DNA of 64,000 nt from Spirochaetales bacterium. GTDB lineage: Bacteria; Spirochaetota; Leptospiria; Leptospirales; Leptonemataceae. The notes beneath the pieces were generated by a model. The model saw nothing but the letters and a program-made list of their open reading frames with translations. It had not been told where the DNA came from and did not search any database. Made by a program: the position numbers and the translations under genes. Shown piece by piece: positions 52,750 through 62,525 of this stretch (its first letter is position 1; the number at the start of each line of letters is the position of its first letter). The stretch lies in contig JACKOY010000002.1 of assembly GCA_024233935.1 (NCBI GenBank), forward strand, positions 408,379 through 472,378. The letters run 5' to 3'.

Positions 52750-53529
52750 ATGCGCCCCTACTTTTCGTTCGCCCTCATCCTGTTGCTGGCCCTGCCCGTT
52801 TTTTCGGTCGCGGCCCTGGAGTCACCGCGCCGCTCAAGCAAAGAATCACAACTGCTCGCAGCGCTGCTCAAACGGGAGGCCTACCTGATGCGGGCTACGA
52901 ACCTGCTGCAGCGCCATCGTGTGGCCCTGCTCCATAGTCAGAGCAGACCTTCCCCGACCGAAGAGCACCCGGGCTACTTTGCGGCATCGCTGGGGCTGGC
53001 GGTCACAAATCTCTGGGAAGCGGCCTTTTCAGACGATGCGGCGACCGAATCTTTCGCGACCTCACTGGATCCGGCGCCGCTTCTGATCAATCCTGCCAAA
53101 GAGCCCGTCGGGCACAAACGCCACGCTTTCGCTCGCTGGCAGGTCTGGAGCCGTGCGGCGCCGGGGCCGGCCAGCGTCAGTTCGGGAAGCATACGAGCAA
53201 TCGACCAACGGCAGCGGAGCATTGATCTGGAACGCGCGCTGATTGGCGCCCTGATGGGTGAAATCGAGTTCGAAGCCCCGGCCCGGGAAAGTCAGATCGC
53301 CATCGGAAATGCGGTCCGAAGCATTCGGGAGCGCCTGCGCATACTGACAAACCAGGCCAGGATTCCAGACCGCGAGCATCGCGATCGACAGATGATCGAT
53401 TTTGAGTTTCAGCTGCTCCTGAGCCGCTACAACGCCTACGCCGCCAGAATCGACCTGCCGCTACTGAACGAAGCCCTGCATGTGCGTACCGCGTCGGCGG
53501 CCGGCCACGCAAACGCGCAGCTCCGATAG
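52750..53529 (+). CDS. Exported helical protein, unrecognised
   Basis: A 259-residue protein. The signal FALILLLALPVFSVAALE is followed by a mostly helical, Arg-rich mature protein with long amphipathic segments (KREAYLMRATNLLQRHRVAL, and ERALIGALMGEIEFEAPARE). The fold is unknown and there is no obvious lipobox. It converges with the DUF427 gene 59 bp downstream. Confidence 0.65.
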   Translation: MRPYFSFALILLLALPVFSVAALESPRRSSKESQLLAALLKREAYLMRATNLLQRHRVALLHSQSRPSPTEEHPGYFAASLGLAVTNLWEAAFSDDAATESFATSLDPAPLLINPAKEPVGHKRHAFARWQVWSRAAPGPASVSSGSIRAIDQRQRSIDLERALIGALMGEIEFEAPARESQIAIGNAVRSIRERLRILTNQARIPDREHRDRQMIDFEFQLLLSRYNAYAARIDLPLLNEALHVRTASAAGHANAQLR

Positions 53530-53588
53530 AGACCCTGCTCCTATTGCAAAGGAAGAAACCCGCATGGGTTTCTCGCCCCGGTGCCATC

Positions 53589-54104
53589 TCACCAGCCCAG
53601 GGTGCCCGGTTCGCCCTTAAAAGGACCGACGAGATCGTTCGTGACCCAGCCGCCGTAAAAGCCGCCCGCCTGGGGGCGCACCGGTTCGCCATCGACCAGG
53701 CAGCGATCCATGAGGTGGGCATAAAAAGAGATATGGTTCCGGATGGGCGTGAAGCTCCGGGACGGACCGGCATAGGTCCAGGCGGCCCGGCCGGCCCGCT
53801 GCAGTTCACCCGAGTCGGCCCGGCTTACGACAATGTCGAAGTAGCTGGCCTGGCCTTTCCATTCGCAGAACGATGAACCCGGGGCGGCCTTGAGAAAGCG
53901 CATCTCGACGTCCGCACTCGGAAAATAGTAAGTCGGTGGATGGCTGGTTTCGAGCACACGATACCCGCGGCTTGTGTCGGCAATTTTCTGACCGGCGAAG
54001 AAAACTTCCAGGCGCCGGGCGGTGGCCTCCAGGCGCGGCGGACGGGGATAGTCCCAAACCGACTCCTGTCCAGGCCCTGGTTTTATTCGAACATCTGGTT
54101 TCAT
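53589..54104 (-). CDS. DUF427 domain protein
   Basis: A 171-residue protein. The DUF427 signature is clear: RLEVFFAGQKIADTSRGYRV, LETSHPPTYYFPSADV and CEWKGQASYFDIVV. The family is a small beta fold of unproven function, sometimes linked to nucleotidyltransferase neighbours. The C-terminus GGWVTNDLVGPFKGEPGTLGW is also typical. ATG 54104 fits the family start. Confidence 0.88.
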   Translation of the reverse strand: MKPDVRIKPGPGQESVWDYPRPPRLEATARRLEVFFAGQKIADTSRGYRVLETSHPPTYYFPSADVEMRFLKAAPGSSFCEWKGQASYFDIVVSRADSGELQRAGRAAWTYAGPSRSFTPIRNHISFYAHLMDRCLVDGEPVRPQAGGFYGGWVTNDLVGPFKGEPGTLGW

Positions 54105-54255
54105 TCAAAGGACCCGGCGCCTGAAAGATACGAAGCCAACGCGCGCGTGACAAGCCGGAAGAACTGAGAGCGACCGAAACGATCGCATGCGCGTGTCACA
54201 GGTGGAAACGGATTGTCCGGGCACGGTGGAACGTGGCGAAACAAATCCAGGTCGG

Positions 54256-55404
54256 CTACGAAGCGGTGCGCGTCTTTTTTGTTAAGTTGAAGATGTACTG
54301 AATCGTGAACGTTCCGACGATCAGATTGACGATGGGAATGACCATCAGAAGTTCCAGCACCCAGCTCGGATCGTTTCCGGTCTTCTTTTCCAATCGACGG
54401 TAATAACGCGAGAAAATGACCGATAGCGGCAGGAGACTTCCGAGGGCCGTGACGGCAATGATGGTAAAGGCATCGTCCCCCATGACCCGGGCGGTTCGGG
54501 CCAGCCATACAAAAAGATACAGGCCCGAAGTTGCCACAATCAAAACCACCAGCGCAATCAGATTGATGTCCAGACGGCGCGCATCGTTAGGATTGATCCA
54601 CTCCGGGGCCGAAAGGCCCGAGGCAATGGACTCATTGAGAACGGATCGAAAGCAGGAACGGAATTCACGCACCTCGTTTGTTACGAATGTGAAGTACGAA
54701 CTCAGCACGAGTTCGACGCGCAAGAGGCGCAGATGCAGGTCCACCAGCGGCATGATGAACCGACCGGTGATGGCGTTGTGAACCCAGAGCACAATGAGAC
54801 TCAGCCCCAGAAGAATCGCGATCACACCAAACAGTATGCCGAGCGCCATCCCGAAGTACGGGATATGCTGCACTCCGAGCGCCAGGACGCCCGCGAGCAA
54901 ACCGACCGCCGCAAGCAAAGCCAGACGCAATAGCAACCAGCGCACAGGCATTTCGTCCTGGGTTTGAAAGCGCAGCCCAATCACCTTTGAGTTGGTATCG
55001 CTACCGTAGACATCCACATGGGGCACATTGGCCGTAACACCCAAAACGCAAAGCGCTACCCGCGCCCGCATGTTCATGAATTTGGCCAGGAAGTAGACGA
55101 GTTCATCGTTGTTTTTCTGAAGAATGATTACGTGCAGCAGGTTGACAAGACTGATCACCGCGAAGGCGGCCGTGTAGTAGGCCAGCATCACTATCGAAGG
55201 CAAAAGATAGATCCAGACCAGGTTCGCCAGACAGAGCAGAGCTCCGGGAACATACAGGATGGTCGCAAGCGTCTCGACACTGCCCTCAAGCAGCTTCGCC
55301 ACCAAGACCAGCACAATGCCGACCAGCCCGATCACCCGGGCCAGATTCGTCCAACGGGCGCCGTTTCCGTCGGGACGCACTCGAAACAAAAGACTATTCT
55401 CCAT
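54256..55404 (-). CDS. Multi-spanning membrane protein, unrecognised
   Basis: A 382-residue protein with about ten hydrophobic helices, including pairs at 22-40, 48-68 and 72-95. The middle soluble segment (DSNSKVIGLRFQTQDEMP-type, about 140-158) separates two membrane halves. The C-terminus ends with FTIQYIFNLTKKTRTAS. No transporter motif is obvious. It starts at ATG 55404, next to the degraded cyclase-tail copy. Confidence 0.65.
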   Translation of the reverse strand: MENSLLFRVRPDGNGARWTNLARVIGLVGIVLVLVAKLLEGSVETLATILYVPGALLCLANLVWIYLLPSIVMLAYYTAAFAVISLVNLLHVIILQKNNDELVYFLAKFMNMRARVALCVLGVTANVPHVDVYGSDTNSKVIGLRFQTQDEMPVRWLLLRLALLAAVGLLAGVLALGVQHIPYFGMALGILFGVIAILLGLSLIVLWVHNAITGRFIMPLVDLHLRLLRVELVLSSYFTFVTNEVREFRSCFRSVLNESIASGLSAPEWINPNDARRLDINLIALVVLIVATSGLYLFVWLARTARVMGDDAFTIIAVTALGSLLPLSVIFSRYYRRLEKKTGNDPSWVLELLMVIPIVNLIVGTFTIQYIFNLTKKTRTAS

Positions 55405-55449
55405 AATGGTGGCGAACTCCAGATGACAACCAGGGCCAGTCCAATAACG

Positions 55450-55749
55450 CTATCGTTCTTTGCCGACCGTCAACCAATATAGCGAGCGCTGTTCCGGGTT
55501 TTGACTCGCTTCACTTCGCTTTTGTGGCCCCGGCATCGTCTTTCTTGTTTTTACGGGCCCGCTTTGCTTTTCCCTCTTTCTTCTTGCCCGCCTTTTTTTG
55601 AGCCACATCGGCTTTGCTGTGCGGGCTACGCCGTCGCCGTCCGGTGCTTTCACGGCCAACTCGACCGATTCATACATGGGCATACACTCACCCAGGCCGG
55701 ATGCCACAGAGCGGGATTTGATTTTGGGCGTGCCGGCAAACGCAAGCAC
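55450..55749 (-). pseudogene. Degraded copy of the giant cyclase's STAS 3' end
   Basis: The frame LAFAGTPKIKSRSVASGL, then GECMPMYESVELAV, is the STAS-domain end of the giant cyclase with substitutions and one lost residue (TPK versus TPPK). A Lys/Arg-rich tail follows, as in the parent. The cyclase and GAF parts are missing. At DNA level 55653-55750 and 56660-56760 differ at about nine of 98 aligned bases plus a 3-base gap. It is most simply a local duplication now decaying. A 99-residue product from GTG 55749 is possible but unlikely to function. Confidence 0.75.
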
Positions 55750-55750
55750 G
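55653..55750. repeat. Copy A of a local duplication
   Basis: This segment is about 91% identical to 56660-56760 in direct orientation (one 3-base gap), about 1 kb away, with the exported-protein gene at 55853 between them. Confidence 0.85.
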
Positions 55751-55852
55751 GCGCGCTTGGGGCCATGGACGCCTGCCTCGGCTGCTGGGTACGCGGGCGG
55801 CCATTAGGGTTTCGCGCTTGTAGGCTTATGCACACGTCCGAGACTAACACAT

Positions 55853-56377
55853 ATGCAACTCCTATCAATCACGAGCAGCGCCTTTGCCGCAAGATCGTTG
55901 ACCCTCCTGGGCGCCGGGCTCGCTTTGCTTCACATCAGTGCGAGCCGAGTTGATGCGCAAGCCGAGCTGTCGAACGCCCACGTTGGGACCTGGATCGGCG
56001 AAGATGATCGCGGCGAGCGAGCTGTGTTCATCTTCCATGAGAATGGCACTCTGGATTTTACGGTCGGCGAATACTCGAGCGAAGGGGCCCGCGAGGCGGG
56101 CTACCGCGACCGCTATGAGATTCGGCCTGCGGGCGCGCACTTTCAAGTCGACCTGATCCGCCTCGGCCTGGACGGCGAAGAAATAGTTCGCAGACCGGCG
56201 CTTCTTCGATTCGAGGATCACGATTCCATGCGACTCGTTACCCCGGAGACGCGCATGGAGCCCGGACCCTCTGCGTGCCTCTATAATCAGTTTGGTATTC
56301 GAGTCTTAGATCCTCCACCGCTGGCGTTCGATGGCTCCGGCCGCGACTTTCTGCTTGATCGAGCACCAAACGAGTGA
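55853..56377 (+). CDS. Small exported protein between the duplicated segments
   Basis: A 174-residue protein with a signal peptide (about 1-36, ending near VDAQA) and a beta-rich mature part (THVGTWIGEDDRG-like start, EENGTLDFTVGEYSSEG). It resembles small lipocalin-like or DUF proteins measuring deviation from a 'no response' state, but no family is assignable. It starts at ATG 55853. It is flanked on both sides by copies of the cyclase tail, so it may have moved with the duplication. Confidence 0.6.
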   Translation: MQLLSITSSAFAARSLTLLGAGLALLHISASRVDAQAELSNAHVGTWIGEDDRGERAVFIFHENGTLDFTVGEYSSEGAREAGYRDRYEIRPAGAHFQVDLIRLGLDGEEIVRRPALLRFEDHDSMRLVTPETRMEPGPSACLYNQFGIRVLDPPPLAFDGSGRDFLLDRAPNE

Positions 56378-56525
56378 CGCATGTTAAGCGGTGACTGACC
56401 TCGGTTGGGTAGGCAGGACACGAGACGAACCCACGGAAAACCTGAACTCGTGAATCGCAGGGGAGCGGTCGTGCAGCGGTTTTCTCTCAAGCCCGGTGAA
56501 CCATTTTCGGGACGGATCAGTGGAA

Positions 56526-59500
56526 CTAATTTTCTTTCGGGGATCTGGCGCCCTTCTTCTTGCTCTTCCCGGTGGGTTTGCGTCTTTTCTTCTTGCGCAT
56601 CACACTCTGAGATCGATCGGCTTTGTGGTCTGCCCCGCCCTCGCCTTCCAGGGCGGTCAGGGCCAACTCTACCGATTCGTACATGGGCATATACTCACCC
56701 AGGCCGGATGCTACAAACAGGGATTTGATTTTGGGCGGTGTGCCGGCAAACGCGAGCACGCCCCCGCTTGCGCTCAGACTCTGGTAGGCGTGGATTATGG
56801 TCCCGAGCCCGGTCGAATCGATGGATTTCACTTCGGTAAGATTCAAAAGTACGTAGGATTGTTCGCTCGAAATTTGCTCTGAAATGGCCTTCTTGAGATC
56901 ACCGGCGCTTCTGGCGCTGATTTCTCCGGAAAGATCCAGCACCGTGGCCGTGCTCTGTGAGCGTTGCGCGATTTTCAGAGCGGGCGCTGTATTCGGGGCA
57001 TCGCCATCGTGCGCGTTCTGATCTACAATCTGCAACCGGCCCTGGACAAGCTCCTCATAAAGCCGCGAAAACTCGGCGTTTGGCACGAGCCCTTCGTCGT
57101 CTTCCGAAAGCGCGGGTTTGATGCGATTCACGAAGTACATGTCGATTTCGCCTTTGCCTTTGGCGGACACCTTGCCGCGGTACTCGCACTCGAAGAAGTC
57201 CAGTACGAGCCGATACGTATCTTCCGAAATATTCACCTGCCCGGAGATTCCTGAAGATTCACAACGACTGGCGGTGTTGACCGCATCGCCCCAGATGTCG
57301 TAGGCGAATTTGTTCTTTCCGACCACGCCGGCCGTCACCGGCCCGCTGTGGATGCCCAACCGCAATTCCCAGAAAGGCAGATTCATGCTGCCCTTAATGC
57401 TTTTCATCTGATTCATAAAAGCCTGAAATTCAAGCGCCGCCAGACACGCATCTACGGAATGGGTCTCATTGATCTGGGGCAATCCGCCCGCGCACATGTA
57501 AGCATCACCAATGGTCTTGAGCTTTTCGAGTCCGTTTCGGGCGACCACATCATCGAAGTACGTAAAGCAGCCGTCAAGTTCTGCGATCAGTTCGTCGGGC
57601 GGCATGTTCTCGGCCACTTTCGTAAAGCCCACAAAGTCGGTAAAGAGCACACTCACCGACTCGTAGAACATGGGTTCTACTTCGCCGCGCTCTTTCAGCT
57701 CGTCGGCGACGGCTTTGGGCAGAATGTTTAGAAGAAGCGAATCGGATTTCTTTTGTTCTATTTCGGCCGTTTCCTTCGCAATTTCCGCTTCGGCACGCTG
57801 CGTCTGCACCTCCACCAGGAGCGTGGAGCTGTAGATCGCGCCGGCGGTCTGCTCGCAAAAGCGCCCGATAGCGGCGATATTGGCTCGCGAGAGATCGAGA
57901 CGACCTTTGTAGCTCGTAAGAGCGATGATGGCTATGACCTCATCCTGAATGACCAGGGGCATTTGCAGAAACGACTCGAAACCAAGTGCATCGACGATTC
58001 TTTTGTCGGCGGGCAACACCTCGCCGCGGCGGCGCACTCTCGGGATGTACGTTGGTTTGTTTCGCCTGTAAGTACGACTGAACGCACCCGGCTCACGCAG
58101 TGACTGCCGGAAGCCTTCCACGAACTCAACCGCCGCCTTCGGCAGCTCGACCTCGTAGACGGTCGAGCTATGCGTGTAAAGTTCTTCCGTGTCGCGATCG
58201 ATAAGCAGCAACCATACTCCCTCGATGGCAAATTGAGCATGCACATACGCATGCAAGGACGCGAGGATCGTGTCCATATCTGTGGTTTCGTTGATCTTCT
58301 TTGAGTAAGCGTTGAGCTTTTCCACCTCTGCGCGGGCGGTTTCGGCTTCCTGGCGGGCCTTGTCGGCCGCCTCCCGGGCACTCTCAGCCTGCTGGTAAAG
58401 ATGTGCGCCTTGAAGGGCCCCCGCAATCTGGTCGCAGAACCGGGAGATCTGAGCGATGTCAGCCTTCGATAACCGGAGGCGATGCGAAAAGCTCGTGCAG
58501 TTCAAGATTGCTATCGTATCACCCTGAACGAGAAGCGGAGTGATCAGAAACGACTTGACGCCGAGTGTTTCGACGAAGGTTCGATCGGATTCGTTTTCCA
58601 TCCGGATGTCGGTGTTGGCAAGATAGAATGAGCGCTTTCGCTTGAACGTGCGATAGGCAGCGCCACCGCGTTCATCCAGGGGGACGACGCGACTCCTCGT
58701 AATTTGAATCTGCTCGTCGGTGAGGCTCTCGGGCACGTTGCTTCGAAAGAAGCGCAGTTCGTCGTCTTCGACGACTCCCAGCATGATCCCTTCAATGCCG
58801 AATTCTTCCTCAAGATACGTAAAGACACTTTTCAGGATCTCATCCAGGTCGGTGGTCTCGTTGACCTTCTTTGCGAACGCGCTCAACTTCTCTATTTCGC
58901 TGCGGGCTTTTTCCACCTCCTCTTTTTGGCTGGCGATGCGGAGCGCTCCGGCCACCTGGTCGGCCATGATCTGGAGCTGAGCCCGCTCACCGGAGCTGAG
59001 GGTCATACGTCCGCCGCTCCGCGTCAGCGCCAGCACTCCGAAGCTCTGGCCATCGGCACGCAGTGGTAAATGCGCGAAGCTTTCAAGCTGAAACCCGTCG
59101 GCGATTTGTTTGTCAATAGGCGACGTTTCGAGCCAGCGCGGGTCTATTCGACTGAAGAAGAGCGGCTTGCCTCTTCGAAAAGTTCGAGCGAGAGTTCCGC
59201 CCCGCGAATCAAGGGGAACCTTCAGGTTCGCGAACGTCGGGTTATCATCCACGCGACCAGATCTGGCCATGAACCGCGAGCGCAGTTCCCGTTTTTCATG
59301 CACGAGAAGCAGCCACACGAACGTAATTCCGTAGGCGCTTTCCACGAAGTTGCAAATCGACTGGATCATCGTTTCGATGCTGGAGGATTCCGTAATCTGG
59401 CGGCTGAGTTGCGCGATCGTTTCCGCTTCGCGGCGCTGGCGCTGGGCAATGGCGCGCTCGTGTCCCAGATCCTGCACAAGGCGGCTGTTGCGAATGGCGC

Positions 59501-62399
59501 CCGCGACCTGATCGCAGGTGCGCTGGATGCGCGCAATGTCTTCCCTCGATAGACCCATCTTGCGACCGAACGACGTGAAGTTCATGGTGGCAATGGCGCG
59601 GTCCTGAATCACGAGCGGAACTATGAGAAGTGACTGAAGGTCGTATTTCCGGACGATGTTTTGCTCGTTTTGTGTTCGATGCTCCGGTTGGTCCTTGCCC
59701 GGCAGATGCCGCAGGTGTATGGGACGCCGCTCTTCGATGGCTCTGCTATGAAAGCCGCGCTCCCGAAGGTCGATGGGATGGTGCTTCATATAGTCTACAG
59801 CCTGGGGCCTTTCGGACTCATCGGTGGAGGCGTAGTACTCGAGTCTGTCGCCCCGTACCAGATAGAGAAGGATGCTTTCCGCCGGCATATGGCTCAAAAA
59901 GAAACGAAAGACGTGCACGAGGATCGTGTCGAGATCGGCGGTTTCGTTGATACGCCGCGTAAGTTTGTTCAGACGCTCGATCTCGCCGCGCGCGTCTTCG
60001 GATTCGTCCAGAATCTGCCTGGCCCGCACCGCACCCGCAACCTGTGCGGCGACTCGTTCGCAAAACACGCGCTCCGCGCGGGTCACGACGCGCTTGCCGC
60101 GACCTCCAAGTCCCAGAAGCCCAACCACTTCGCCTTCGACCAGCAGGGGTAGGTTTATGAACCAGCCCAACTGGTGACCCCTGACAAAGCGGTCTTCGAG
60201 TTCGTTTCGAGTCGGGGTGCGCGCGGTGTTCGGGACATGAAGGGACTTCCGTTTTTCATAGGGAATGTACCACATGGGGTAGTCGGGTCCGATCGGAATG
60301 GAGTCCGGCAGGGAATCCCCGGGAGGGTGGATTCGCCCGTCGATAACCGTCGTGCGAACGTCGAAGCGCTTTGCGTTCGCGTTCACCGTGTAAAACAGAA
60401 CAACCGGGGCGCCGAAACGGCGATCGAGTACCGGCTGGATCAAGAGCCCCAGCGCATCCAGGTCCAGGTTCTCGTTGGCCTTGCGCGCCAGTTCGGAAAG
60501 AAGTTCGGTTTCGGCGCGGGCGTCCTCACTCGCCCGGTTGGCATTTTCCAGGCGATCGAGGAGTTGCGACGTGTACACCGCCCCGGCGATCTGATCCGCG
60601 AAGGCCTGCATACTCCGGACATCTTCGCGTTTCAAGGGCGAATCGAGATGCGAGCGCGCCCCGAAGATGATGCCGATGGTTTTGCCCTCCACGACGAGAG
60701 GTAAATGAACGAAACTCTTATGGCCCAGCATGCGAAGGGCTTCCGCATCGATGGGCGGGTAGTCTCCATCCGGAACAAGGGGTACGTACCAGGGTTTCTG
60801 TCGTTTGTAGGTGCGATACAACGATCCGCTGGCAGGTTCCAGTTTTGCTCGCCAGCCACTGCCCCAGGAGGCGATTTCTTCAGTATCCGGGAACGTATGC
60901 GCCAGGACGTACAGGTAGGTATCGGTGGGATCGGCCATGAAGAGGCCCAGGGTGTACAGGCCGTAGTGAGCCTCGACGTGGTCGAAGACGCGCTTTGCGA
61001 GGGTCCCCAAATCGGGAGTTTCGTTCAGACGCTTTGAGATGTCCGCAAGGCCGGCGCTGATGGCGCGCTCACGTTCGGCCTCACTGCGGGCGGACTCGAG
61101 TGCAGCGGTCCGTTCTTCGACTTTTTGTTCCAGGTTCTGGGAGAGCTCCTCGACCAACTTAAACGCCCCCGCGAAGCGGCGTGAAAGCGCCCCGGACTGC
61201 GCAAAGATGAAGACAAAAAGCCCGACCGGCGTCAGGAAAGGGGTTTCCAAAAGCAGCTGCGATTTCAGGATATCAAAGAAAACGGCGGCAAAGAACGCCA
61301 GGCAGCCACCCAGCATAATCGCGGCGCTCCGCCGCTTGCGCACCACCGCCAGTACGAGCACGCCGATAACGATGAAGCAAGCGATCAGGATAAAGACCTG
61401 GTAAAAAGTGAGCGTGCCGGTGACCCAGAGCACGGGTAAAAAAACGGCGGCGCAGCACCCCAGGGTAGCCGGGGCGAGCAGCGACCGGACCAGCCAGCGA
61501 TTGAAATCGGCGGGGAAACAGCTGCGCACGAACAGGATGAAAATCGGGCCCGCGGCATAAAATGTCAGGTACTCCAATCGGAGAATCGGTTCGAGCGGCA
61601 GCGCCGGAAAGGCAAGGCCGAGCAGCCGCTCGCCCGTCGTCAACAGTCGCATAACAATAATAAGGCAAAAGAAACCGAACCACATCGCGGCCCTGTCCTG
61701 ACGACGCACCAGGTACAATCCGAGATGGTACAGCCCCATGATCGAAATTGCGCCTGACAGAAACAGTTCCAGCCCGAGGTCCCGCGTACGCAGCGACTGA
61801 ACCTGCTCCCGCAAGCCGATCGTGGGCGCGTACCAGAATCCACCGCGGGCGTGCTGGAAGTTCGCAAGCCGCAGGAGCAACGTGTGCTCGCTACCCGGCG
61901 GCATTCCGACAACGAGTGGTCGGTACTCTCCCTCAGTTTCGTTCGCTGAGGTTCCCACCGTTCCGTTACCCGCCAGCCGGCGGTCGCCGTCGAACAGTTC
62001 GTAGGCCATCCCCTGCTCGAGCAGCCGCAGCCCGGGTTCTTCCGCATTGGGAGGCAGGTGGACTCGCAGCACATAGGTCGCATAGCCTGTGCCGGGCAAA
62101 GATTGACCGTTGATTTCGGTCTGCTCAAAACGACCCGGAACTGGTGCGAAGCCTGTAAGGTTGCGCGCGCTGTCAGCGTCCGGCGAAACCAACTGCTGCC
62201 AGTAGAACTCCCACTCCCCCGCAAGATCAACCGGGCCGTCTTTATCAAAGGCCCAGCCGGAAAGGTCGAGCACGCCATTCTGAGCACGCGGCGGAGTTCT
62301 TCCGGAATACTGCGGGCGGCAACACGGCAGCACGACCAGAGCCAGGATCAAAAACACGGGCCGAGTGGCAACGCACATGGCCCCGGAGCTGGATGGCAT
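56526..62399 (-). CDS. Giant receptor cyclase: DISM-like sensor, 7TM, six GAF, cyclase, STAS
   Basis: A protein of about 1957 residues. A lipoprotein-like signal (VFLILALVVLPCC) precedes a periplasmic DISM-like domain (about 41-190), seven helices (about 209-406), a coiled coil, six GAF domains (about 448-618, 634-796, 811-976, 995-1156, 1172-1336 and 1362-1526), a class III cyclase (about 1571-1756), a STAS domain (about 1806-1921) and a Lys/Arg tail. Catalytic Asp1588, Lys1628, Asp1632, Asp1701, Asn1708 and Arg1712 are present, so ATP is the likely substrate. STAS keeps the phosphorylatable Ser1862 (SIDSTGLG). TTG 62456 and ATG 62378 are alternative starts. Confidence 0.92.
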   Translation of the reverse strand: MPSSSGAMCVATRPVFLILALVVLPCCRPQYSGRTPPRAQNGVLDLSGWAFDKDGPVDLAGEWEFYWQQLVSPDADSARNLTGFAPVPGRFEQTEINGQSLPGTGYATYVLRVHLPPNAEEPGLRLLEQGMAYELFDGDRRLAGNGTVGTSANETEGEYRPLVVGMPPGSEHTLLLRLANFQHARGGFWYAPTIGLREQVQSLRTRDLGLELFLSGAISIMGLYHLGLYLVRRQDRAAMWFGFFCLIIVMRLLTTGERLLGLAFPALPLEPILRLEYLTFYAAGPIFILFVRSCFPADFNRWLVRSLLAPATLGCCAAVFLPVLWVTGTLTFYQVFILIACFIVIGVLVLAVVRKRRSAAIMLGGCLAFFAAVFFDILKSQLLLETPFLTPVGLFVFIFAQSGALSRRFAGAFKLVEELSQNLEQKVEERTAALESARSEAERERAISAGLADISKRLNETPDLGTLAKRVFDHVEAHYGLYTLGLFMADPTDTYLYVLAHTFPDTEEIASWGSGWRAKLEPASGSLYRTYKRQKPWYVPLVPDGDYPPIDAEALRMLGHKSFVHLPLVVEGKTIGIIFGARSHLDSPLKREDVRSMQAFADQIAGAVYTSQLLDRLENANRASEDARAETELLSELARKANENLDLDALGLLIQPVLDRRFGAPVVLFYTVNANAKRFDVRTTVIDGRIHPPGDSLPDSIPIGPDYPMWYIPYEKRKSLHVPNTARTPTRNELEDRFVRGHQLGWFINLPLLVEGEVVGLLGLGGRGKRVVTRAERVFCERVAAQVAGAVRARQILDESEDARGEIERLNKLTRRINETADLDTILVHVFRFFLSHMPAESILLYLVRGDRLEYYASTDESERPQAVDYMKHHPIDLRERGFHSRAIEERRPIHLRHLPGKDQPEHRTQNEQNIVRKYDLQSLLIVPLVIQDRAIATMNFTSFGRKMGLSREDIARIQRTCDQVAGAIRNSRLVQDLGHERAIAQRQRREAETIAQLSRQITESSSIETMIQSICNFVESAYGITFVWLLLVHEKRELRSRFMARSGRVDDNPTFANLKVPLDSRGGTLARTFRRGKPLFFSRIDPRWLETSPIDKQIADGFQLESFAHLPLRADGQSFGVLALTRSGGRMTLSSGERAQLQIMADQVAGALRIASQKEEVEKARSEIEKLSAFAKKVNETTDLDEILKSVFTYLEEEFGIEGIMLGVVEDDELRFFRSNVPESLTDEQIQITRSRVVPLDERGGAAYRTFKRKRSFYLANTDIRMENESDRTFVETLGVKSFLITPLLVQGDTIAILNCTSFSHRLRLSKADIAQISRFCDQIAGALQGAHLYQQAESAREAADKARQEAETARAEVEKLNAYSKKINETTDMDTILASLHAYVHAQFAIEGVWLLLIDRDTEELYTHSSTVYEVELPKAAVEFVEGFRQSLREPGAFSRTYRRNKPTYIPRVRRRGEVLPADKRIVDALGFESFLQMPLVIQDEVIAIIALTSYKGRLDLSRANIAAIGRFCEQTAGAIYSSTLLVEVQTQRAEAEIAKETAEIEQKKSDSLLLNILPKAVADELKERGEVEPMFYESVSVLFTDFVGFTKVAENMPPDELIAELDGCFTYFDDVVARNGLEKLKTIGDAYMCAGGLPQINETHSVDACLAALEFQAFMNQMKSIKGSMNLPFWELRLGIHSGPVTAGVVGKNKFAYDIWGDAVNTASRCESSGISGQVNISEDTYRLVLDFFECEYRGKVSAKGKGEIDMYFVNRIKPALSEDDEGLVPNAEFSRLYEELVQGRLQIVDQNAHDGDAPNTAPALKIAQRSQSTATVLDLSGEISARSAGDLKKAISEQISSEQSYVLLNLTEVKSIDSTGLGTIIHAYQSLSASGGVLAFAGTPPKIKSLFVASGLGEYMPMYESVELALTALEGEGGADHKADRSQSVMRKKKRRKPTGKSKKKGARSPKEN
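56660..56760. repeat. Copy B of the local duplication, within the cyclase STAS domain
   Basis: The intact partner of 55653-55750; it encodes part of the STAS domain of the giant cyclase. Confidence 0.85.
57822..61058 (-). repeat. Six tandem GAF-coding repeats
   Basis: Each unit opens with a helix ending in an NETxDLDxIL-type signature (NETPDLGTL, NENLDLDAL, NETADLDTIL, TESSSIETM, NETTDLDEIL, NETTDMDTIL) and closes with a (D/E)Q(I/V/T)AGA(I/V/L) signature. The units are diverged in sequence but regular in length, about 165-190 residues each with linker. Confidence 0.85.
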
Positions 62400-62525
62400 G
62401 CTCAGAACGTAGAGGCAGGTCAGGCCAAATAGCAAGCAGTTCTCGCCCAATAACAATATTAAAGTTACTTGTTACGGTTGCGTTATAAAAGAATCTCAAA
62501 GACTGTTTACTGGAGAGCTTCCGAG

